Below, in pieces: positions 24,466-36,240 of a DNA stretch of 64,000 nucleotides. The notes beneath the pieces are model-generated. The model ran no database searches, was not told where the DNA came from, and saw nothing but the letters and a program-made list of their open reading frames with translations. This DNA comes from Phlyctochytrium arcticum (taxonomy: Eukaryota > Chytridiomycota > Chytridiomycetes > Chytridiales > Chytridiaceae). Location: positions 744,001 to 808,000 of the forward strand of contig JAHLKI010000010.1 of the NCBI GenBank assembly GCA_025602905.1. The letters are read 5' to 3'. The position numbers and the translations under genes are program-made. The first letter of the stretch is position 1. The number at the start of each line of letters is the position of its first letter.

Positions 24466-27400
24466 ATGCCTATAAAGCCGCGCGAAGGGCTGGCCGACAA
24501 GCATCTTCTCATCGACGCCGACAATGTGCGGCAGCAGCAGGACTGGGATCGCTTGTTCTCGGGATTGCGCAAGAGGCCCAACGATGTCTTGGCCTGGCGC
24601 GTTTTGTCAAGAGGCCCTGCTGGTTCGTTTTGCTACTGCACCGTCTTTGAGAACCCAACCTAACACAGAGAATATCATTTAGAGGCAGATATAGCAGCAA
24701 AGGGCCATGCGTACGGGCAGCGGATCAACAAAAGCAGCCACCGATCTCAAAATTCTGTCCCATCATATCAGCAGCCAAAGCACTATCCGTCGCGACGCGT
24801 TCCGCCTTTGTTAGCCTCACCGAAGCTTGTCTATGATCTAGTCAGGTAAGGGTGTCCAAGCACCAGCATGAAATTCAGTAGCTAACAGTGGAATGCCGCA
24901 TAAGCATAGGTTGACCAAGTTCATTGCGATACAGAGCACGACGCTCACGGAGATTGAAATCGCCGGTGTGCCCTTGAGTCTGGATATGGTGAAGGTGCTC
25001 GCTGAGGTGAGGAGCCCAAGCACTTCTCTACCAAGCAAGGGCAAGTGGAGCTCATGCCAAATGATGCTATCAGGGAATCTATCATGGCGGTCAAATGATT
25101 AGGCGTTTCTCACTTGCAAGAGGCCAAATTGGCGATGAGGGTCTGAAATGTAATTCTCCGCTGTTTTGCTCTGACCGCTTGTGCTCATTGCTAACATTCG
25201 TCCTGCCGCGTTGATAGTATTGGCTCCGGGGCTGAAGACTCTACTCTCGCTGACGATCTTGAATCTGGGCGCCTGCAGTCTAACTGAAAAAAGTGCGGTG
25301 GTTTTATCAGACGTCCTAAATGTATGGTTCAGGTGTGCTTTGCCATTCAAACAGCACGTCTCAATACTAAGGGATATTTGTGTGCAATAGGGTCGCGCAG
25401 TCAAACGGCAGGCCGCTATATGGGAATGCACTCTACGAAGTCGAGCCGGTCCACCCTATGACAGGGGGGTAAACCCTGCGATTGCCTTCCGATCCAACAA
25501 TCTGATTGCATCAACCAACGCCTCGATCGTCACAGAGGGGGTTTACCCAGGTGACGCGGGTGTAGTGGCACCACTTTCAAGCGGTGCCCTGATAATACGA
25601 GGAAAAGTGGTCCCTGCTGCCATTAAACGACTATGCTTGCCGCATAATGATTTTGGAGATGAGGGTGTACATACTCTCATGGAGAGTTTGGTGGAGGAGA
25701 CTGGACTAGCCGGTATGTCTTGAGTGGCCTGAGACATTCCGAATTCACGGCAGGCCAACCATGATCATATAGCCCTCGATTTACCCTGCAACGGTATCAC
25801 GGATCTAGGGGCCCGGATCGTGGAGCAGGTACTTCACCTCAACAAGGAGCTACAAGTGGTTGATTTACGAAGTAATTTCGTCAGTACGTGAACCAGCAAT
25901 CCTCCACAGAATCGTTTTAGATAATGAGATTGACTTCAGCTTTGATATAGGTTCAGAAATGTGGGATATGGTGTGTCGACGGTTATGCGAGAATAGAGGC
26001 ACCGAGCTTCAGGTTGTCAGCGCCACGGGTGAATGGGCAGACATCACACGAGTAAAGGTTGGACAAGTTGATACTTGCTTCTTCGGGAATGTTTTTCTGA
26101 TACCCGTGTTTAGACCACTGACCCAGAAGTCAAATGGTTGCCACCGACCGATCCCCTCAGATTTTCATATTACCAAGCAGTGGTAGATGCAAAGTCTGGT
26201 CGTTCAAAGTCGCGCTTTCGACCAACATTTTCCAAGAATGCAAAACTGGTAAAGAAACCGGTGCCTGTTGGTGCTCGGCCACCCTTCAAAGTCGGGCCAG
26301 CACCTGTGCAGGGCTGGGGCCACCATAACGCTGGTCCTGCCCAATACGCGAAATTTCAGGTAAGTCTAGTAGAGTTAACATACGAACAAACAATTAATAT
26401 GGACACTCAGCTAGCTCCGTCCACCCCGGGAACGCTTTCATTGGCAGCTTCGCCCGCCCCCTCGAAAGACAAGCCCTCAAAAACCATAAATCCCACATGC
26501 TTTAGATCCCGAGTTCATCAACCCTTCACATTTTCCGAATCACAGCCATCAGGAACCGCTACCCGACCATCATCACCACCTGAAAACCGACCAGATTACC
26601 CAGACATTCTCAAAGAGGCGGATCGTACGCATGCCCAAATCGAGAATGTTGACTTGCGGCGAAGATTACGCGAAATGGAAGCACTGCTTATAAAAAAGTC
26701 CTGCCCACCGGAGCGTAAATTCATTGATTCGCCCGAACTGCGGCGCAACTTCGACACTACGGCTAGGTCTACCGTGGCAGGAACCAGCAGAATGACAGAA
26801 GAGTCCCAGAGTGATTTCGAACCAGAAGGCTTGAGTACAAAGGAAAAGCTGTTGAGAGTCTTGAAAAGGCGCGAGCTGGACTTGGCGAGATCAAAAATCA
26901 GCAACATTGCCTTGATTGACCAATCCCACTGGCGTAGGTCATCACTCATAGACAGGGATACTTATGTGGAATCATATCCGAATCTTTATCCGGACAATCA
27001 CATTGTCCATTCTGCAGAAAATCCTGCGTATATACCTGGCATAACCGATCCCATCAACCTGCATCAGGTGACGGACTTGGGGCTAACAACCTCAAAAGAA
27101 TGGCCAACTAAAGGCTCAGGGGCGGATGCAGTGGCATCCGTAGCAGCATCAAGTCCGCAACTTGATGTCCTTGTCCAGTTGATGGAAACGTCACTCCAAA
27201 GCTTCCATACTCTGCTGGATAAGATGGAAATGGAACGTGAGGCAAAGGAGAAGAGACGGCGACGGAGACGAAACAAACATGGCACGGAAAGTCGTAATAA
27301 AACTACTGCCACTTCCAGTGTTGCTGGGGATGTAACGCATGCAATGAAAACTGGCCCAAGCCAGAATGGAACAACTCACACCGATTCCCACAAAACGAAT

Positions 27401-27946
27401 ACCTTCCACAAGGAGAATCAGGCGCGTGATGAGCGCAGTGTTCCAGCCTCGGACAGCATTACCTCCCACGTCCGGCATGATGGCTCTGCCGCGGACGCCA
27501 ATCGCAAGAAGCGCGAACTAAACGAATTACTGCGCAAGTCCTTGCCCAAGATAGAATCAAATGACAATGTATCGGCTCCACCAGTGACCCACGACATGGA
27601 ATCTCGCATATACCCCGCCAATGCACCATTGTCCTCACCGACCTTCCACAAACCGTCTGCCAAGTCCTCTCCTCCATCACACCACTCAGTCGACCCTATT
27701 CCGTCCCCGGATGAATTTCATCAAGAAACGGAAGCCGGCCAAGGTCGGCTCCATCTCAGCGATTTGGACCTGAACGACGAACTGTCAGAAGAGCTTTACG
27801 AACAATTAGCTTCGCTGCGCCAAGGGGCTCAAGATTTGTTGGAAGAAGTGGATGATTTAGAGGAGGAGGAAATGCGAGACATGGGAGAATTCGATGACGA
27901 GGAGGTTGAGATCGTAGAGGATGTTGCGTCGTTGTTGACTGCGTGA
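24466..27946 (+). CDS. CEP78: CEP78-like centriole/basal-body LRR protein
   Basis: Exons 24466-24622, 24683-24845, 24889-25006, 25074-25149, 25218-25321, 25391-25712, 25773-25883, 25951-26012, 26114-26359 and 26411-27946 give about 964 residues. The N-terminal third is leucine-rich repeats arranged as in CEP78: a DADN...DWDRLFSGLRK opening, LARGQIGDEGLKLLAPGLK, LNLGACSLTEKSA, an insert with AAIWECTLRSR, then RLCLPHNDFGDEGVHTL and LPCNGITDLGAR. The rest is disordered, with a short coiled coil (LVQLMETSLQSFHTLLDKME) and an acidic C-terminus. In animals CEP78 sits on centrioles, regulates PLK4-linked and CP110-linked steps and supports cilia. The 51-nt intron 26360-26410 has GTAAGT and CAG ends but a length divisible by three and no stop, so it could also be retained. 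An N-terminal extension in the same frame upstream of 24466 is possible. Confidence 0.8.
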
Positions 27947-29796
27947 GAGGATCAAGATGTCCCCTCTCTGCCTAATTTATTACTGTATCTTTTACTTTTG
28001 CTCTTTTTATCAAAACTCTTTACTTATGCTTATAAACTCAACATGATGATTTTCCCCTAATCGCACGTCCAGTGTTATAATTCAGATTTTCTCCCACCGA
28101 AATTCGCACTCTGTTTCGCCCAATGTCTATTGGGGAAACCCGGAATATTGTGAATGCTGCGAAAGAAGTTGATTTTACCTTTCCCGTTTTCTCAATGATC
28201 ACACCGGGGGCCAAGGCCGGAGCCAAGGCCGGAGCCAAGGTCTTGCCCAAGGGCCCAAGGAAAACTAATTCAACACATTGGAAAAACTGGGTTAGGGTTG
28301 GGCCTTAACCAGAGTTGTTGCCATGACTACACCTCGCAAGACAGTCGCCGCAAGGTCGGTGCTTTTCGAAGCTCAACCCATTGTATGTAGCCACGGTAAG
28401 ATAAATGAACTTTCAGTGTGATTTAACCAGTTACACAGATTCGCTCAATCTTCCTAGTGATTGCCAACAGATTCGCTCGCTAGTGATTACTAGTCGCGCA
28501 GATTGACGAATACAGTCCGACGGGTTAATCCAGGAGCGGACATGCGAACATCAAAAGAGCAATATGCACAGGGACCGGCCTAACTGGATGACTGGATTGA
28601 CGCAAGCTGGAGGATGTTGGGACGATGCTGCAATACTACTAGAACTGTCTTACCCGCTGAAGAAGAGTTTTTGGGTCCCGGAGCGCTAAAGAAAAGCCTT
28701 TTGGGCCGCCTTGTAGATGGACGGATGACTGCCCCTTTTTAGGATAAGGTCATGCATTTCAAACATAGAGCAACAATCCTCGGGGTGGAGCGCGATGGAG
28801 AAGATGTGCACCCCGCGGTTGGAACGGAAACTGGAGCAGATGATCAAGACCACCGCCCTTCCTGTTAGCGCTTACTCCTTGCCGCAGCATCCGCATATAC
28901 GAGTGATGCTTTGACTAACTACCATTGGTGAAAGAAGATAAACAGACTGCTCTTTTGTCTGACAACTCTTTTTAGCGACTTTTAAGATGGCAGCACATTG
29001 TATGCGGCGTGAGCGCGGAAGGGTTGTTATGTTTGTCGTACCTGGCTTTCAGCGACTTGATGGCGACATTATTATGCAGAGCTTCATCTGACAAGGTTGG
29101 TCGTATGGAGAACCCCAACAATTATTGTCGCATAAGTTGGACTGCCCACAAGAAGTGCTAGAAGAGGTGGCCCGAAAATTTCGCGCCCAAACAACTTCAA
29201 GAGGACAATGCGCCCGCCCATGATTATATGAAGATAACTGCGGAAACTGGAAACTGGACCAAATGACTAGGAACATCAGCATGATATTGATCCGAGCAGG
29301 GAAGCCCGGCGTAAGAGTGCTATTTCCCTAGATCGATCGCTTCAGATGGATGGGTGAGCGGCTCTCTGACCTTCAAAGTCTTCGGATTAACCAGGTACAC
29401 GTTAGACACTTTGCTCAGTGATTTGCCTTGTTCCTAGCTTTACAGTTGCTTCTTTGCTCCTTGGTAAGAGCACTCTTTCCTTTATCTGAAAAACATATAA
29501 AATGCATTCGAATTCTTGATCGGGATCGAGTCGATCGACAAAATGTCTTAACAATGGTTTCACCGCCACCTTGGGAGCGAGTACAAAAAGATGCAAACGT
29601 GGGAGAGTCGCTTCAAGACCTTTTGCCCCAAACTAAACTGAAATAGATTGGAAGATCTCGTATAGAGTTGTTATATCCAGACTTCAGCTTCACAAGGTCG
29701 TCAAGCTTCTCCTTTATACCGCCTCTGGGTGCTCGAATACTATAGACTGGAAAGCCCCAGGATCGTCGACTGTAGAACAGTACATTCCAATACACC
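27947..29796. other. Intergenic region with no convincing gene
   Basis: About 1.85 kb between CEP78 and the DUF262 gene. It contains a short tandem repeat near 28208 and several short open frames (for example 28797-28913 + and 29428-29646 +) without recognisable domains or good splice continuity. Parts could be long UTRs or decayed sequence; I see no RNA gene. Confidence 0.4.
28208..28241. repeat. 12-bp tandem repeat (GCCAAGGCCGGA), nearly 3 copies
   Basis: The unit GCCAAGGCCGGA is repeated head to tail, the last copy ending GCCAAGGTC. It lies in the 3' flank of CEP78, outside any called gene. It is short and probably a simple slippage repeat. Confidence 0.7.
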
Positions 29797-31425
29797 ATGG
29801 CCAACAACGACTATGATAGCCAAGAAGAATACGAGGAAGACGACGACGAAAGCGTTTGCTCCAACGAAGGGCGCGAGGCGCTTACTAAACCAGATACCTA
29901 TGCTCTGCAATACAGAATGTTGCATGGTAAAGTCACAAATTTATGTATCAAATCAAGTACACCTTTTCTCACATTCACATAGAGCACGTTAAACGAAGGA
30001 CAATCGACCTAGATGCACCCTATCAGGTAACAAACAACTCCTTATCATCATTTACGGCGTTGTATCTGTCCTATCAAGCAATTTGCATGGACGCAAAATG
30101 CACATAAATAACCTGACGTCCGAGATTATTAAGTGGCTAACATAATGCTCTTTCCCCTCTCCCCTACCCTTATATAGAGAGATATCGTGTGGACTGGTAG
30201 GTACCGAAGCCGAAGATATTGATTTGATTGATTGAAATCGATCAAGAACCCAAATACTAATAATTTGTTTATATTTGCTGTATATAGCTGTCAAACAAGG
30301 ACATCTCATCGATTGTAAGTGTATTTCGACCGATATCATCCTAACTATCCTGACCTCAGTCCGTGGTATCCTTTCAACAGCTTTGATCAAGAATTACTAC
30401 GTACCACCCGTCATTTTTTCCATAAGGTATGCTTTTTTTTGGCCATATGTTCAAAGAGTAGATATTGAGTATATACATAGACACGACAAATCAGATCCCA
30501 ACGCGCAGCCAGTACGAGTAGCAATCGACGGTAAGCAGCGCCTAACATCAATACACAGGTATGTGTGTTTATATGCAGCCCCAAGTAAAGTGTGGAATAG
30601 TTCATTCAACGTCCAAATCGTTGTAGATTTATACAAGGGGAAATCCCATATCTCGACACTGCAATCAACAAAAGGATATGGTACAAGAATCCAAAGAAGG
30701 AACGCGGGCGCTCTCCCGCCGGTCTCGTGATGACTGACGGGGAGCGCAAAGAATTTGACAGCAAAAAGCTAGTATGTGTCGACTACAAGAACCTGACGAT
30801 TGAACAAGAGCTGGAAATATTTCGACGTGTCCAACTGGGAGTATCCCTCACTCCTGCCGAAAAGTTGTTTGCCCGTCAAGGCCCCTATGCCGAGTTTGCT
30901 CGCCATCTGCTGGAACAATTCAGCGACCTGTGTTCCATAGTGGAGAGTAAACGGAAAACGATGTTCCAGCTTATGCTGCAGATCATTGTGGTTGTGGTGG
31001 ACAAGCCGGCTAAGCTGCCATTGATACCGTCTCTGGAGACGCTCCTCAACAAAACAGAGCCATTGTCAGTGAGGGACTCGGCGCTGGTGGAAAGTGTTTT
31101 GCAGCTTTTCATGTCGCTTAAAGTACAGTGCCCAGATGTGATAACAAAGCCAGCGCGCATGCTCGTAAGTGTTTTTTACAGTATCTTTTTGTGGAGTTTG
31201 GCGAACGGCAATGTGAACTTTTCACTAACCGATTTCTTCGTATATTAGGGCATAGAGTTTTTAATGATATGTTACTTGATTTCACTCAAACAGGACGCGA
31301 TCGTCCAGGAAATCCGAACGGATGTGGCACTCTTACGAAAGAAGAGTAGGAAAAAGTTTCCCATTCTCCGAGTCACCCGAGCGATTTATGTATACATGAA
31401 GGGCTTATGTGACGACATTGCCTGA
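29797..31425 (+). CDS. DUF262 (GmrSD N-terminal-like) domain protein, fungal
   Basis: Exons 29797-29926, 29983-30026, 30178-30196, 30288-30314, 30360-30426, 30481-30558, 30627-31164 and 31249-31425 join in frame to give 359 residues. One exon is only 19 nt and another 27 nt. After an acidic N-terminus, the spliced chain reads IDLDAPYQRDIVW, then an internal VRVAIDGKQRLTSI, which are the two hallmark motifs of DUF262, and later EIFRRVQLGVSLTPAEKLFA. In bacteria DUF262 forms the NTPase/sensor half of GmrSD modification-dependent restriction enzymes. Fungal versions are usually solo domains of unknown role; no DUF1524 HNH-type nuclease half is visible here. The C-terminal 60 residues are basic (RKKSRKKF). 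Splice sites are consensus throughout. Confidence 0.82.
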
Positions 31426-32498
31426 TATATCCGTCATGCGTCGATTGTTTACTCTCAACACCGGGGCTTTTCAGCCCTCAAACCATTGCAGAAAATTGAG
31501 ATTTTCCTTGTATCTATATTTACCGTTTTGAAATCGTTATTACCAAGTGTATGTGTGTGTGTTGCGAATGGGAGGCGAAAAAACTTATTCCAGATTATAG
31601 AAATAGGTTGCAAAACTCTCTCTCTCAAGGTCGTGGGAACAAGACTTTGGAGCACTCCGTGATAGCTACCGATCTGTCAGTTCAAGCGGGGATACTGCTC
31701 TGGTTATCTTTTTTTTGCAAAGAAGGGCAATAGAGTAACTCACCCTGGGATGGAGAGATGTAGAAGTTATAGTAAAGCAGAGATGGAAGCACTTAAAACA
31801 ATAGCCGGATGCGGTTCACAAATCTTTACTGTTACTGATTTCTCAGTCTCCCTCCCGGGTCCTAATGGTCAACCTCGAAAGCAGGAAGCGGGAAACTATC
31901 GTAACACGATGGAACCAGCTGCGCAATAAACCATACAAGAGAACCCAAGCGGACATACGTCAGGCGAGGGCCCCCAACATCATCTCCAAAGTTCAACCGT
32001 CAGTCCCAATCAGCTGTCTACGGAAACAGATATTCAATGCATGTCCAATGCATGCCTACAACCCTTAGCTTAATGGTCGCAAATCAAAAACCTGTATGAC
32101 TCTATGATGTTCCGACTTGTTCAAAGAGATCACGAAGTTCCCCATCTATTATCTTGAACTCGAAAAAAAGCTTTGAAACCAAGTTCCACTGTAGTACGCA
32201 TAACAAGTTTAAGTGCCACCCACAATCCCCCTAGCAATCCCCGCAACCGGCCTTCTCAAAGATTCTAGGTACCACGGTGAAAGAAAGCGATCCAGATATG
32301 ACTAATTCATCCTCTAGCGGCATAGCCGCAATCTGAATTGCAGATGTGGATAGAAAACCGTATCGGTCGAAAAGAATGGCTTAAATATTTCACTCCCAGA
32401 CCAACAAAGATCTGATAAAAACTGATATTCCATGTGTACAATTAAAAAAAAGACCTCCATGGACTAAATTCTATCCTGACACTATCAGGTTACTAACT
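31426..32498. other. Intergenic region with no convincing gene
   Basis: About 1.07 kb between the DUF262 stop and the MITE-like element. Only short, motif-free open frames occur (for example 31865-32068 +). The first 100 bases should be the 3' UTR of the DUF262 gene. Confidence 0.4.
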
Positions 32499-32762
32499 AC
32501 ACCGAAAATAGCAATTAGTCTGGTCCAGACTATTCATCATCCTCAAAATCTGGCCAGCTGGTCTGGACCAGCCACCCATGGATCTGCCTCGAACCATGGG
32601 TAACCATTTCTAATTTATCAAATGCATTTGGTTTTTATTGGTTGATGATTTGATTTGATGTGTCACAGGTGCCCAATCCAGGTTCCAACCACCCAGGGCT
32701 GATCCAGACTATTTGGCAACCCAGACTAATTATTTGTCCAGACTAATTGCTATTTTCGGTGT
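32499..32762. mobile_element. MITE-like element with 25-bp perfect terminal inverted repeats
   Basis: The left end at 32499-32523 starts ACACCGAAAATAGC, and the right end at 32738-32762 is its exact reverse complement over all 25 bases. The 264-bp element has no coding capacity. Its interior holds further copies of CCAGACTA and a palindrome around CTGGTCTGGACCAG. These features fit a non-autonomous DNA transposon remnant. I see no clear target-site duplication, so the superfamily is undetermined. The right end overlaps the last codons of the S41 peptidase reading frame. Related AGACTAATT palindromes occur at 22568-22694. Confidence 0.8.
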
Positions 32763-35424
32763 TCCGCAGATCGGTCAACAAAATTCTTAATCTCCAAACT
32801 CGGAAAGACAATGCTCAGAAGAGCGAATCCAGAGTTAAAACGTGTCATGTTCTTGACAGTAAAATCTACTTTGTCGGTGAAGGAAAGTTTGTCATTCACG
32901 ATGGAGTCGCCGTTGGAGATAATACCGGTCGTAGGTTCGGAGCGGAACAGTGTCATCTCAAACGGTGTGGGCACATCCGCGGGAGTCCTGAGTTCAATAT
33001 CTGCCTTGATATTGAGGGTAGCGCCTTTCCCCACTTTGAACGGAAATACTGCTTGGGCGTGGACGCTGTCGATATTTGTAGGGCGGATACTGAACGTGCC
33101 ATCCTGGTTTTTTTGCCATCCATCTTTGGGTGCAGCGACTTGATCACCATCGTCATCGTTGAGGATCACTAACGGGGGATTCATAATGGATTTTCCGGCC
33201 GCAATCTCCGGGAGCTCACTCAGGTCGGGAAGTACCACAATAGGCCGTTTGGTAGTCATCATTGTCTGGGATCCCTTGAATCCAATGATGTTGTATCGGT
33301 CCCACCCTTCGGCAGGCTTTTTGGTAGGTATCAAAGCCCCTTGGCACCCATCACTCCCCGGTGAGAACTTTTGATCAACAACCAGGGTCCCCTTTGAATC
33401 GCGGACCTCAATGCGGTCAAAGCCGCTTGCATTGAACGGAATAGTGAAGTTGGTAAGGAAGCGCACGCCAAAAGGTGACTGAAAAAGTAAATTTGACCGT
33501 CCGTCCTTGGCGGCCTGCTGTTTGAGACGCATGGCAATGTGTTCGAATTGAGGAAAAACTTCTCCTTGGGTTTGGGCAAATTCGGCTACTGTTTTCCGAA
33601 TGACTGCACCACTAGGACCCCCGTATCCTCCAGGATTTTACCAGCACTCCGACCAACTCTCACAACTTGCCGAAAAGCAACCCGCATGCCACGGGTACCA
33701 GGAATCGGAATGGTCCTGTTGTTCGCATCTTTGCCAAGTGATCCCTCGAAAGGAAACGGCTTGAAAATGGTGGGAGCCAACTCCCGCAAACGTCGCTGGT
33801 CAAGCACATTGGCCCCGCCGGCTCCCGTTTGTGGATCTTCCCCGAAAATGATGGCGGCGCCGTTGTCCTGCATCCCGGAAGAAAAGGAATCACAGGATGA
33901 GTAGCACAGCCCGTCGGTTAATACCGCCACACACATGGCCGTCCATATTAACAGTGTCTACCCCAAAAAACCTTACAGGTTTGGCAAACTTGTCCGTGGG
34001 CGCAGCACTCTCTAACGCCAAGCGATTCGCCCGAAAGTCGTCCAAGGTGAGACTCTGGTTTCCAAAAATAATGCGGTTGGTTGGATGATTGATGGCTCGC
34101 GTTTGGTCGGGCACGATCTTTCCCGAAAACCACTGAATGATACTTTGCGCCATCTGAACGTTGCCGCCACCATTCCCGCGCACGTCAAACAGGATACCAT
34201 CTGTATTGCTCAGAGTGTTCATCAACAATGTCCTCATAACATCGAGGACCGCGGTCGCCGATAAGTTATCGTCATTAAAGCTGTCCAAACGTACAACGCC
34301 CATCGTAAAGTCCTTGGCCTTGTATGTCGAGTGACGCACGATACCTGACTTGGTCCTCTGATAATTGTAATTGTCAAAGCGGCCGGGAAAGATCTGTGCG
34401 GGTGGTAGGTTTGAGCTAGCATCTTTGGGATTTGGTGGAGGGAGAGGGGAGGAGGAGTATCTCGCTCCTTGGGCGCGTTCCGGATACAATATTGGGACCC
34501 CTGAGCAACGTAAGGAACTTTCACAATAGTTGATTTTCCGGTTCCCTGACGAAACCCAAACTCGATTTCGTTGTTGGTCGGTAATGGATGAGTAGCCGAG
34601 TATTGGATCATTAGCATTGACAGGGCCTGTCGATATCCGCCGAACTGATTCGCCCCGCCCGTCATATTTTGCACTGAGAGCCAATAGTCCCGGAAAGACT
34701 TGCCGTCGATTGTGTCCAGAGGGACTCCCGGTTGATGGCCAACGCTTCAGGGGGGAACAGTGCATTGTACTCTGGATCTTGAGAAACGGCACGGACGACG
34801 ATTTGGGGGTTCTTGACTATATCGTCACTCATCACGAAATCGAACTCGTAGGGGGTTCCAACCGAGTAGCAGCTATGCTGGCCGCCGATCTCAAAATTGG
34901 TGTGAAAATCCCTGAGGGAAAGGGAATGCCTGGCCATGACATAACTGAAGTCCTTGTTTGTCATGTTTGAAGCATTTTTGAGGATATCGCTGAAGGTTGC
35001 AATGGCGTCCACGCCGTCTGCATAAAGGTAAAATAGTTTAGTATGACAGTCCTTGCAGAACGCCAAAGTAATACATACAATTTTTGATTTTCTCCTCAAT
35101 GTTTGAGTAGACATTCAGAGTCTCTTGTCGTTGCTGCGCGACAAAGACGCGCTCCTCGGGCGTGTACGGCAGAAATGTCATTTTCTCACGCATATCCTTT
35201 AACAGTCCAAGTTCGAAATCTTCACTAAGTTTGCGAGTGGCCCTCTTCTCGCTGGGAGAACCAGTCGGCTGTGGTGCGGGAGGGGCGTTTGCACTAGTTC
35301 TAGTTTGCGCTACTGATGTGGTGCTGGGTGATGCTGTCTTGGCCAACGATGATGATGAGGAGGTTGTCTGAGCTGATGCCGACAGTATCGCGGTTACCGC
35401 GATGATAGACTTTAAGAGCAACAT
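32750..35424 (-). CDS. Secreted S41-family (tail-specific protease-like) peptidase with apparent frameshifts
   Basis: Exon 1 (35424-35079) gives a signal peptide (MLLLKSIIAVTAILSASAQ) and a Ser/Thr-rich linker. A 61-nt intron leads to 35017. The body has IDGKSFRDYW, then GILFDVRGNGGGNVQMA, the S41 core strand, and VLTDGLCYSSCDSFSSGMQD followed by IIFGEDPQTGAGG. The serine in YSS matches the expected nucleophile position. The C-terminus (from about 33600) is a beta-rich domain. The frame changes four times, near 34730, 34450, 33930 and 33620. Each is repaired by adding one base to a C/G run or one TG unit to a short repeat. Either the gene is decaying or the consensus has indel errors. The final codons and stop come from the MITE end. 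S41 peptidases are expanded in chytrids such as Batrachochytrium. Confidence 0.72.
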
Positions 35425-35504
35425 GATGGCTTGGCAGTGGATGACCAGATGTCCTTGTGCAGGGAGGAAGTTGGCAGATCATGGTTTCATAGAAGTTTTT
35501 CGAT

Positions 35505-36240
35505 CTAGATTTCTGGTGTGCTATAATGCAATCCTTTTTCGAAAATCCGGGAAGCGACAGCTTGAGCGAGCGCAATCATGTTTGTGAACGTCTGCTTTTC
35601 GCAAATCTGGACGGCGACATCTTCAGCGGGCGAGCGCGATCCTGTTTGTGAAAGCCTGCGCCCCGTATAAGCATGTCCCGGTGACATGGTCGGGTAAAGA
35701 GTCGTGAAAGATCCGTGTGAATCTCCTGGGATGTCTTTTCAAACTCTGAAACAAAACGGATTTCTGATGTTCTATCGTGTAACCCTTCTGCGAAAATCCG
35801 GACGGCGACAGCTTCAGCGAGCGAGCGCAATTATGTTTGTGGAAGTCTGCGCCCCGTATAAGCATGTCCCGGTTGCATGGTCGGGCGAGGTATGACTGTC
35901 GAAGATATTTTCCCAGACATCAAACTCTGAAACAAAACAGATTTCTGAAGTTACATCTTCAGCGAGTGAGCGCAATCATGTTTGTGGAAGTCTGCGCCCC
36001 GTATAAGCATGTCCCGGTTGCATGGTCGAGTGATGCGTATGCCTATATCAAGGATGTTTCTTCCAAAGACATCTAGACTCTGAAACAAAACAGAAAGAAA
36101 GAAAGAAAGGCTTAGCGAACCGCAGTAAAATCATGTTGGCAATAATGGCTTGGGCAAAAATGGAACGGGAAACTCTGTCCGAAACGCTGCGAATCATGAA
36201 ACAAAACGGCTTGGCGAAGCGCCATCGGGTAGGATTGCAG
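35505..36240. repeat. Degenerate tandem repeat array upstream of the S41 gene
   Basis: A block containing GCCCCGTATAAGCATGTCCC occurs three times, at about 35662, 35852 and 35997. Each is preceded by a GAGCGCAAT(C/T)ATGTTTGTG-type stretch, which has a further partial copy near 35570. The blocks alternate with copies of CTCTGAAACAAAACNGA at about 35741, 35923 and 36078, and a weaker one near 36195. Spacing varies (about 145-190 bp), so the array is diverged and partly deleted. A GAAA microsatellite sits at about 36092-36107. Nothing in it looks coding. It starts about 80 bp upstream of the peptidase ATG and so may include its promoter. Confidence 0.7.

Noticed and set aside
29428..29646. 72-codon forward frame with a hydrophobic start upstream of the DUF262 gene
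   Set aside because: Its only good feature is the hydrophobic N-terminus; no family, and it could be part of a 5' leader.
33940..33972. A 19-nt intron (GTAAGG...GGTAG) to repair the third S41 frameshift
   Set aside because: Far below a plausible spliceosomal length; a missing TG unit in the adjacent short repeat explains the shift better.
35505..36110. CRISPR-like alternation of repeated blocks
   Set aside because: Repeats are imperfect, far too long and irregularly spaced, and the host is a eukaryote.
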